Source: Pseudomonas sp. MYb60
Lineage (GTDB): Bacteria; Pseudomonadota; Gammaproteobacteria; Pseudomonadales; Pseudomonadaceae
Assembly: GCF_002979555.1 (NCBI RefSeq)
Contig: NZ_PCOZ01000002.1
Span: 62,001 to 126,000 of the forward strand
Direction: 5' to 3'
DNA: 64,000 nt
Part shown: in pieces, positions 58,101 to 64,000 of the stretch
Numbering within the stretch: position 1 is the stretch's first letter
Layout: each line of letters begins with the position of its first letter
Notes under the pieces: generated by a model
Seen by the model: the letters and a program-made list of their open reading frames with translations, nothing else
What the model was told of the DNA's origin: nothing
The model's database searches: none
Translations under genes and position numbers: made by a program

Positions 58101-60916
58101 GGGAGCAGGTCGGCGATGTGCGCGCCCTCCCCCAGGGTGGTCAGTTCATCCAGCAGTGCGGTGAGTTCCTGGCGCTCGCCGGGGTGCTGTTGCCAACGAT
58201 GCAGCAGGCTGTCGGCGTCGAGCAGGATATCCATGCCCTGGGCCAGGAAGTTGGCGATCAGTTGCGGGTCGCGCTTGACCCGCAGGCCGGTGTTGGGCGC
58301 GTCGAGCAGCATGGCCAACTGCTGATCCAGCAGGGTCTGGGCGCGGTTGATCAGGTCTTTCGCGCCGTCGATAGGCGCCAGGGGGTCGCTGTCCAGCTGC
58401 CGCAGACCGCGCTGGAACAGCGCTTCGGCTTCCAGCAACACCTCCAGTTCGTCCAGGTCCAGTGCCAGGCGGTGCGCCTTGTACTCGCGGGTCAGGTGAT
58501 CGAGTGGCCGCGCCAGCTCGGCGATGGGCAACACGCCGGCCATGTAGGCACTGCCCTTGAGGGTGTGCAGGGCGCGTTGCAGTTCATCGCTGACGTGCAG
58601 CGGCACGTGTTCGGCAGCCTGCTGCAGGAAGTGGTTGAGGCTGTCCAGGTGGCTCTGGGCTTCATTGCGGAAGATCTCCAGCAGCATCGGGTCGTGGGGT
58701 TCGGCGCCGCTGGCCAGGGCATGGGCGCGGGCGGCCAGGGCATCGACTTCGTCCCGCTGGCGCTGGTCGTCGGTGGCGAAATCGGCGATCAGTTCCGGCA
58801 ACAGCGCCACGGCCTCATCCAGCACCTGCTGCACCTCAGGGCCTGGGGTGACGCTGCGTTCCAGCACCCGGTTGAGCAGGTTTTCCACCGCCCAGGCCAG
58901 CTCGGCCAGCACCAACGCGCGCACCATGCGGCCGCTGCCCTTGAGGGTGTGAAAGGCCCGGCGCATTTCGCCCTGGGCGGTCTTGTCGGCGCTGTCAGGC
59001 AGGTAGCGACGCAGGACGTCGAGGACTTCGTCGGTTTCTTCAAGGAAGACTTCGCGCAACTCGTCGTCGATGGGCGCTTCGTCCGCCGGTGGCGGCAGCA
59101 GGCTGCCGGGGCGTTGCAGGGCCGGCGGGTTCAGGCGCGAGGTCGGGCTGGCCAGGGCATCGAACTGGGATTGGCTGGGCGCGGTCTCACCGGACAGCGC
59201 GCCGTCCGGGGCCACCAGCGCCTGGCGCCAGGGTTTCTCGGCAGGCAGGTAGCCCAGCGCTGCCAGGCCTTGGGTAGCCCGTTCCAACACCCGCTCGCCC
59301 ACCGCGTCCGGGTCCTGGAGCATGCGCTCCAGGTAGTATTCCAGGCTGCAGATCACATCGGCGAAGTGCGCCAGGTGCATCTGCGAAGGCGGCACATCGT
59401 CGACCATCAACACGTCATCGACGTAGTCGGTGCACCCGCGCATCAGGCTCGCTGCGCGGGGCAGCGGGATCATCGCCAACGCGCCGCGAACCTGGCTCAG
59501 CAGCTCGGGCAGGGACTCCAGGCGCTGGCGGTCCCAGTCGGCTTCGAGGCAGTCGATGACCAATTCCTTGGCCTGCTTCAAGCACTGGCAGGATTCGCGG
59601 ATCACCAACTGATGAATCTGGGTCAGGTCGGTGGTGGGCAAGCGACTGTCTTCGCGACTTTCCGGTTCGACGGTGCCGACCATCCCCGCCAGCGTGGCTT
59701 CGACGTAGAGCAAGGCCCCGGCCACGTCCATCAGCACCGCGTCGTTGGGTTCGCGCTGGCCCTGGGCCAGGCTCAGCACCACGGCGAGCTGATCGATGAT
59801 GACCTTGCGCGGCTGGCCAAAGCCCAGCACCGCCAGGGTATCGGCGATCTGCCGCAGCGGCGCGAGCAGGGTTTCCAGGTCGCGGGTGTGCTGGCGGTCG
59901 CTGCGCACGAACAGGTCGAGGCGCTCCTTGACCCGCACCAGCTCCTCACATAATGCGCCCAGCACCGAGCCCATGGCATTGCGATCCGGCCCGGCCAGCC
60001 GCGCGCGCTCGGCGTCGACCACCGCGCTGTCGGGCAAGGCTTCGTCCAGGCCGTAGCGCTCTTTCAAACTTTGCATGCGCGGTGTCGGGCGGGTGACCTT
60101 GGCGACGTAGAACAGCAGGCTCTTGAGCAACTCATCCGGCGCCGCTTGGTTGATCCCGCCAATGCCTTGGGCCAACAGGCGTTTGAGCTGCTTGCCACTG
60201 GCCTTGAGCAAACTGCGCAGCGCCGGACTGTTGGCGATCACGCCGGTGAGCATGCCTTCGACCAGCGCCGAGGTGACTTGCCACAGCGGCAATAACGGCG
60301 CGCCCTGGCACAGGGCCTCGAGACGTGCGAACACCCGTGCCATGTCTTCGAGGTTGCTGGGGCCGTGGTCTTCACGCAGCAACCCGGCCAGGGCCTGTTG
60401 CAAGAGCGTGTGCCACAGACGCAACTGTTCGTGCAGGTCGCGCGTGGCGCGCTGGGCCAGGGCTTCATCGGGCAGCGGCGCAATGGACAGCAATTGCGGG
60501 CTGAACAGGCTGGTTTCCGACAGCAGGCTTTCGCCGCGCGCGCTGCGCAGGTCGTTGAGCAGCGGCAGCACCACCAGCGGCAGGTCACGGCGGGCGCTGT
60601 GCACGCGGTCCAGGTACAGCGGCAGTTGGTTGAGGGCCTGTTGCAGCAGGCGGATGCCTTCGTCGCGCTGGCTGACGCCGCCGGCTTGCAGGGCCTGCGC
60701 CAGCTCTTCGATTTCCTCAGCCAGCAGGGCTGCGCCATAGAACTCGACCATTTGCAGCGCGCCATGCACTTGATGGACACACGCCAGGCACTCGCCGATG
60801 GCATCGCCGTCTGAGGTTTCGACATACGCATCGAGCGCCGAACGGGCCTGTTTCAGGGTTTCGGCAATGTCGCCCTTGACCCATTCGAGGGCCACGTAGT
60901 CGTGCCGGTCAACCAT
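55106..60916 (-). CDS. chpA: Hybrid CheA-type histidine kinase ChpA
   Basis: This 1936-residue protein is the kinase of the type IV pilus chemosensory array. Four canonical HPt motifs (HTLKG) place phospho-acceptor His at 656, 784, 1085 and 1223. A degenerate N-terminal HPt-like motif (HQVHGA, H48) and a His-less module near 950 also appear. A CheA dimer domain, HATPase (HMLRNAVDHGLE N-box, DDGAGV, SGRGVGMDVV), CheW domain and a C-terminal receiver (phospho-site D1865 in LLDIEMP) follow. P. aeruginosa ChpA is about 2470 residues, so this version is shorter by roughly 500 residues in its Xpt region. The ATG at 60916 is preferred over a non-conserved 16-residue extension. Confidence 0.95.
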   Translation of the reverse strand: MVDRHDYVALEWVKGDIAETLKQARSALDAYVETSDGDAIGECLACVHQVHGALQMVEFYGAALLAEEIEELAQALQAGGVSQRDEGIRLLQQALNQLPLYLDRVHSARRDLPLVVLPLLNDLRSARGESLLSETSLFSPQLLSIAPLPDEALAQRATRDLHEQLRLWHTLLQQALAGLLREDHGPSNLEDMARVFARLEALCQGAPLLPLWQVTSALVEGMLTGVIANSPALRSLLKASGKQLKRLLAQGIGGINQAAPDELLKSLLFYVAKVTRPTPRMQSLKERYGLDEALPDSAVVDAERARLAGPDRNAMGSVLGALCEELVRVKERLDLFVRSDRQHTRDLETLLAPLRQIADTLAVLGFGQPRKVIIDQLAVVLSLAQGQREPNDAVLMDVAGALLYVEATLAGMVGTVEPESREDSRLPTTDLTQIHQLVIRESCQCLKQAKELVIDCLEADWDRQRLESLPELLSQVRGALAMIPLPRAASLMRGCTDYVDDVLMVDDVPPSQMHLAHFADVICSLEYYLERMLQDPDAVGERVLERATQGLAALGYLPAEKPWRQALVAPDGALSGETAPSQSQFDALASPTSRLNPPALQRPGSLLPPPADEAPIDDELREVFLEETDEVLDVLRRYLPDSADKTAQGEMRRAFHTLKGSGRMVRALVLAELAWAVENLLNRVLERSVTPGPEVQQVLDEAVALLPELIADFATDDQRQRDEVDALAARAHALASGAEPHDPMLLEIFRNEAQSHLDSLNHFLQQAAEHVPLHVSDELQRALHTLKGSAYMAGVLPIAELARPLDHLTREYKAHRLALDLDELEVLLEAEALFQRGLRQLDSDPLAPIDGAKDLINRAQTLLDQQLAMLLDAPNTGLRVKRDPQLIANFLAQGMDILLDADSLLHRWQQHPGERQELTALLDELTTLGEGAHIADLLPIDELCEALLDLYGAVEESSLAVSERFFHEAEQAHEALINMLDQLAAGQEISPAPTRVEALRELLDEALDPSATGLIKSDGSRALSISELGAATAQLGHETAMDDEIVEIFLEEAVDILDSAGQSLKRWLLEPENAAPLSSLQRDLHTLKGGARMAEIGPVAALAHELECLYEGLVDRRFSYSAELSQVLMASHEQLALQLEELQNQQPLSDSAELVAKVRALRQNTTPAAPAAPAHTQGADPELLDIFLEEAADILDSSSAALARWQAEPGNRQEVETLLRDLHTLKGGARMVEIGPIGDLAHELEFLYEGLSAGLLAPSAELFALLQGCHDRLAQMIDAVAEGVPVGSVDKLIERIKSLVHPSDEAVLPVALPAGKADTVVDPAADMVKISAELLDDLVNLAGETSIFRGRIEQQVNDARIALSEMETTLERMRDQLRRLDSETQGRILSRQQAEAERLGYEEFDPLEMDRHSQLQQLSRALSESVSDLLDLKDTLDSRNQAAHDLMQQQARINTELQQGLMRTRMVPFERMLPRLKRIVRQVAGELGKDVEFIVGNAEGEMDRNVLERMAAPLEHMLRNAVDHGLESREARLLAGKPEKGRITLDLTHEGGDIVFDMRDDGAGVPLDAVRRKAIKRGLLDPNQEISDRDVLQFILQPGFSTAEKITQISGRGVGMDVVHEEVRQLGGSMFIDSTPGAGVHFRIRLPFTVSVNRALMVQCADDQYAIPLNTIEGLVRVLPHELAGHYQQDPPCYEYAGQRYELFYLGDLLHTVSRPKLLGQYQPVPVPVLLVQCNERRVAVHVDGMAGTREIVVKGLGPQFAGVQGLSGATILGDGRVVLIIDLLAHIRARQPALPAQLADAPLILNDPLKKRPLLVLVVDDSVTVRKVTSRLLERNGMNVLTAKDGIDALAVLEEHTPDLMLLDIEMPRMDGFEVATQIRNDPRLMRLPIIMITSRTGQKHRDRAMAIGVNDYLGKPYQESVLLESIAYWSKSHA

Positions 60917-60980
60917 AACTGCTCCGCTTGGAATTCGTGGGTTGCTGGTGGTGCGAGATATCAAGACAGATAGAGGTCAA

Positions 60981-61071
60981 ATGTGGGAGGGGGCTTGCCC
61001 CCGATGGCGGTGCATCAGTCAACGATTGGGTGACTGACCTACTGCTATCGGGGGCAAGCCACCTCCCACAG
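60981..61071. repeat. Inverted REP pair between pilJ and chpA
   Basis: GTGGGAGGGGGCTTGCCCCC on the left faces CTATCGGGGGCAAGCCACCT on the right, with GTCAACGATTGGGTGAC between. It sits inside the pil-chp gene series, where P. aeruginosa has pilK. Confidence 0.85.
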
Positions 61072-61083
61072 GTGGACTGCATT

Positions 61084-63135
61084 TCAATCATCAGCCTGTT
61101 TAACCGCTGGCAAGGTGAACCCCGACACCGACCTGCGCAACTGGCTGGCCATTTTCGCCAGGTTGCCGATGCTTTCTGCGGTGGCCGTAGAGCCCGACGA
61201 GGTCTGCGTGGTGATCTGCTGGATCACGTTCATGGTCAGGGAGATCTGCCCCGCCGAAGACGTCTGTTGCTGCGCCGCATTCGAGATGCTCTGGATCAGC
61301 GCCGCCAATGTCTTCGATACGCCTTCGATTTCTTCCAGCGCCACGCCTGCATCCTGCGCCAACCGTGCGCCGCGTACCACTTCGGTGGTGGTCTGCTCCA
61401 TCGAAATCACGGCTTCATTGGTGTCGGCCTGGATCGCCCGCACCAGGGTTTCGATCTGCCGCGTGGCCGCCGACGAGCGCTCGGCCAGGCGTTGCACCTC
61501 GTCGGCCACCACCGCAAAGCCGCGGCCGGCGTCCCCGGCCATGCTGGCCTGGATCGCTGCGTTGAGAGCGAGGATATTGGTCTGGTCGGCGATGTCGTCG
61601 ATCAGGCTGACGATGTCACCGATCTCCTGGGATGACTCGCCCAGGCGCTTGATGCGCTTGGCGGTGTCCTGGATCTGCTCGCGAATGTTGTCCATGCCGT
61701 GGATGGTGTTGTGCACCACCTCGTTGCCCTTGTTGGCAATCTCCACCGAACGCTCCGCCACCGCCGAGGATTCGGCCGCATTGGCCGACACCTGGTCGAT
61801 GGACTGGGCCATCTGGTTGATCGCGGTGGACGCTTCGGCAATCTGCTGCGCCTGATGCTCCGAGGCCTGCGCCAGGTGCATCGCGGTGGCCTGGGTGTCC
61901 TGCACCGCACCGGCGACTTGCCCGGCGGTGAGGTTGATCGTGGCGACCAGGTCGCGCAACTGGTCGACGGAATAGTTGATGGAGTCGGCGATGGTGCCGG
62001 TGAAGTCTTCGGTCACCGAGGCCGTGACCGTCAGGTCGCCGTCGGCCAGGTCTTCGATTTCATCCAGCAGGCGCATGATCGCGTTCTGGTTACGCTCGTT
62101 CTTCTCGGCGGTTTCGTGCAGTTGACGATTGGTCTCGCGCACCATCACCAGGCCGATCAGGATGATCGACGCCAGCGCCAGCAGGCCCAGCACGTAGCCG
62201 CCAATGGTATCCAGGCTGCGCCCGCTGGCGAGGTTCTCGAACCCGGTGGCCAGGTGCGAGGCTTCGTCCAACAGGGTTTGCGACAGGTTGAAGATATTGC
62301 TCGCCGACGCCCGCACCTGGAACAGCTGCGGCGAGGTTTCGAGGATTTCATCCACGGAGCCTGAGACAAACTCGAACAGCTCGGCGATTTCCGCCAGCCG
62401 TGCGCGGGCGTCGCGGTCCTCGACCTGAGTGATGCGCAGCCCAGGGTTGCCGTTGAGCATGCCGTTGAGCACCTGGCCAAAGCGGTTGGCGTCGCGGCCA
62501 AAGGCATCGGCGGCTTGCACGGCGGTTTCGTCGCCGGCCAGCACGGTGTTCACCGCGCCCAGAATTCGCTCGGCCAGCAACGACTGGCGCTGGGCCAACG
62601 CCACCTGGCTGGCCGGCGCGCCGCGTTGCAGCAGGATGTCGACGACCTTCTCCGACTCCAACTGCAATTGCGGCACGGTTTCGGCGAGGGTCGCAGCCAC
62701 TTGGTGCAGCGACAACACGGTCTGTTCGCTGGCAAGGATGGCGTCGGTGTTTTTCAGCAGGGCTTCCCAGTCGGTCTGCACCGCGCGCATTTCCGCGCGC
62801 ACGGCACTGGGTGCGGCCGGCAGCCCGGTTTGCGAGTCACCTTTTTTCAGGTAGCCCCAGCGCTGGGCGAAGTCATTGCGCGCGTCCCCCAGCAACTTGA
62901 AGGCGGCGGCCTTGCCGGCGGCGGCTTCGGTGGCGTTCTTGGCGATGCGCTGGGACAGCACACGCAACTCACCGGCGTGGCCGATGTACTGCTTGTCGTA
63001 GGTGGACTGGGTGTTGAGGTACGCGAAGTTGGCGAACAGCAGCATGATGAACACAATCAACGCAATGAACAGCACGATGATCTGCGAGCGGCTGCGCGAG
63101 CCCGCCTGGGTCTTGGACGGGGTGACAGTGGTCAT
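61084..63135 (-). CDS. pilJ: Methyl-accepting chemotaxis protein PilJ
   Basis: This 683-residue receptor has a transmembrane helix near residue 20-42 ([22 protein letters not shown]), a periplasmic helical domain with two PilJ-type modules (the [12 protein letters not shown] pattern at residues 58-69 and the QSLLAERIL pattern further on), a second transmembrane helix near residue 318-338, a HAMP-like region and a signalling domain with the hairpin tip around [35 protein letters not shown]. PilJ senses signals linked to pilus retraction and surface contact. The ATG at 63135 overlaps the stop of pilI (ATGA), which decides the start. Confidence 0.95.
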   Translation of the reverse strand: MTTVTPSKTQAGSRSRSQIIVLFIALIVFIMLLFANFAYLNTQSTYDKQYIGHAGELRVLSQRIAKNATEAAAGKAAAFKLLGDARNDFAQRWGYLKKGDSQTGLPAAPSAVRAEMRAVQTDWEALLKNTDAILASEQTVLSLHQVAATLAETVPQLQLESEKVVDILLQRGAPASQVALAQRQSLLAERILGAVNTVLAGDETAVQAADAFGRDANRFGQVLNGMLNGNPGLRITQVEDRDARARLAEIAELFEFVSGSVDEILETSPQLFQVRASASNIFNLSQTLLDEASHLATGFENLASGRSLDTIGGYVLGLLALASIILIGLVMVRETNRQLHETAEKNERNQNAIMRLLDEIEDLADGDLTVTASVTEDFTGTIADSINYSVDQLRDLVATINLTAGQVAGAVQDTQATAMHLAQASEHQAQQIAEASTAINQMAQSIDQVSANAAESSAVAERSVEIANKGNEVVHNTIHGMDNIREQIQDTAKRIKRLGESSQEIGDIVSLIDDIADQTNILALNAAIQASMAGDAGRGFAVVADEVQRLAERSSAATRQIETLVRAIQADTNEAVISMEQTTTEVVRGARLAQDAGVALEEIEGVSKTLAALIQSISNAAQQQTSSAGQISLTMNVIQQITTQTSSGSTATAESIGNLAKMASQLRRSVSGFTLPAVKQADD

Positions 63136-63656
63136 GCGGCGACATCCATGAAGCCTGGAGCCTGGGCCAGGGCGAAGGGGCTGAAGACCTGCCATTGCGG
63201 GTCACCGTCGAAGCAGCCCTGGATAAACGGCGCGGCTGGGGCGTCGCTGGGCAACAGTGCGTCTTGTGCAAAATGCTGCATGCCCATCACCTCATCCACC
63301 AGCAGCCCGACAAACAAGTCGTTGTATTCCACCACCAGCACGCGCCGTTGCTTGCGCGCGCGGGACAATGCCAGGCCGAGGAACGCACCCAGGTCCATCA
63401 CCGGCAGCAGGCGCCCGCGCAGGTTGGCCACGCCCTTGACCCAGGCCTTGACCCCCGGCATCAAGGTGCAATGCGGTTCATGCAGGACTTCGGCGACTTC
63501 GCCCATGGGCGCCACGTACCAATGCTGGCCCAGGCGAAAACCGATGCCGCTCCAGCGTTGCTGGCGGGTTTCCTGGGACGGCAGGTCGGCGGCCAGCAGG
63601 CGACAGCGGCGGTCGATATCCAGCAGCAACTCGAAGGCGGTCTGCGACTCGCTCAT
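63132..63656 (-). CDS. pilI: CheW-like adaptor PilI
   Basis: This 174-residue CheW-type protein ([46 protein letters not shown] and [19 protein letters not shown]) links PilJ to ChpA. It lies 12 bases after pilH and overlaps pilJ by 4 bases, the P. aeruginosa order. The ATG at 63656 gives the expected length. Confidence 0.93.
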   Translation of the reverse strand: MSESQTAFELLLDIDRRCRLLAADLPSQETRQQRWSGIGFRLGQHWYVAPMGEVAEVLHEPHCTLMPGVKAWVKGVANLRGRLLPVMDLGAFLGLALSRARKQRRVLVVEYNDLFVGLLVDEVMGMQHFAQDALLPSDAPAAPFIQGCFDGDPQWQVFSPFALAQAPGFMDVAA

Positions 63657-63668
63657 GATGGCCTGCCG

Positions 63669-64000
63669 TCAGCCGGCCAGCACCTTGTTCAGCGTGGCGA
63701 TCAGGGTGTCTTCGTCCACCGGTTTGGTCAGGTAGTCCTTGGCGCCCTGGCGCGCGCCCCAGATCTTGTCGGTTTCCTGGTCCTTGGTGGTGATGATGAT
63801 GATCGGGATACCGTTGGTTTCCGGTTCCTTGGACAGCTGACGGGTAGCCTGGAAGCCATTGAGGCCCGGCATCACGATGTCCATCAGCACGGCATCGGGT
63901 TTTTCCTGACGGGCCAGGGCCACGCCGTCTGCGCCGTTTTCGGCCTTGAGGACCTGGTGGCCATGCTTTTCCAGCATGCCGGTGAGTTTGTACATTTCGG
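63669..64000 (-). CDS. pilH: Response regulator PilH, N-terminus beyond the window
   Basis: The visible 109 codons match PilH almost along their length (EMYKLTGMLEKHGHQVLKAENG, phospho-site Asp in VLMDIVMPG, TTKDQETDKIWGARQGAKDYLTKPV). P. aeruginosa PilH is 121 residues and begins MARILIVDDSPTEM, so about 12 N-terminal residues, including the acidic pair, lie past base 64000. The internal ATG at 63995 is not the true start. PilH is a CheY-like regulator that opposes PilG in pilus motor control. Confidence 0.93.
   Translation of the reverse strand, partial: EMYKLTGMLEKHGHQVLKAENGADGVALARQEKPDAVLMDIVMPGLNGFQATRQLSKEPETNGIPIIIITTKDQETDKIWGARQGAKDYLTKPVDEDTLIATLNKVLAG

Overview
The window is chromosomal DNA from a Pseudomonas, most likely a member of the P. 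fluorescens group. The GC-rich codon use fits. Gene order recalls P. aeruginosa blocks (metK / ArsR-type regulator / tktA / epd / pgk / fba; ahcY-metF; rhlE; bioA-rsmE; pil-chp). Intergenic gaps carry many copies of a REP-like palindrome (core GTGGGAGGGGGCTTGCCCCC, often as inverted pairs), typical of fluorescent pseudomonads. No rRNA, tRNA, CRISPR array, transposase or prophage gene was recognised. Nearly every base lies in an intact gene.

Layout. 1-10.5 kb: a TldD/PmbA pair, an MdtD-type exporter, DbpA helicase, a BaiN/YhiN flavoprotein, YccS, an orphan periplasmic binding protein, ElaA acetyltransferase, a small winged-helix protein and a YgjP-type metallopeptidase. 10.5-13.6 kb: a response regulator with PAS-GGDEF-EAL domains beside a PL7 alginate lyase. 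13.7-20.1 kb: a central carbon cluster (tktA, epd, pgk, fba) on the minus strand, with two small lipoprotein genes inside it, one an MliC-type lysozyme inhibitor. 20.3-22.6 kb: sahR-like regulator and metK. 22.7-32.3 kb: small periplasmic proteins, LigB, a cytochrome c'-like lipoprotein, MltA, MAPEG protein, Na+/H+ antiporter, YfdC-type channel, an ExoU-like patatin phospholipase and an acyl-CoA thioesterase. 32.4-35 kb: ahcY behind a SAH riboswitch, then metF. 35-45.6 kb: a second orphan binding protein, RhlE, YceI/cytochrome b561, BioA, RsmE, a D-amino acid dehydrogenase/binding protein pair with a divergent LysR regulator, and a hemolysin III family protein. 45.7-53.9 kb: a complete malonate decarboxylase system (mdcABCDEGH, madLM, mdcR). 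54.3-64 kb: a truncated small gene, then the type IV pilus chemosensory cluster (chpC, chpA, pilJ, pilI, pilH; pilH is cut by the window end).

How genes work together. MetK, AhcY and MetF are three enzymes of the SAM cycle, and BioA and RsmE use SAM. The cycle appears to be sensed twice: by a protein (SahR-like, with a 24-bp palindrome ahead of sahR-metK) and by RNA (SAH riboswitch ahead of ahcY). The mdc genes encode malonate uptake, activation of the acyl carrier subunit with its special dephospho-CoA prosthetic group, and decarboxylation. The pil-chp genes form one signalling array for twitching motility and surface sensing.

Most notable: an ExoU homologue with a complete catalytic dyad but no adjacent SpcU chaperone gene and no type III secretion genes in view; the dual SAH sensing; a GGDEF-EAL protein whose EAL domain has lost a metal-binding Asn; and a DUF3077/DUF6124-like gene truncated next to a REP pair.
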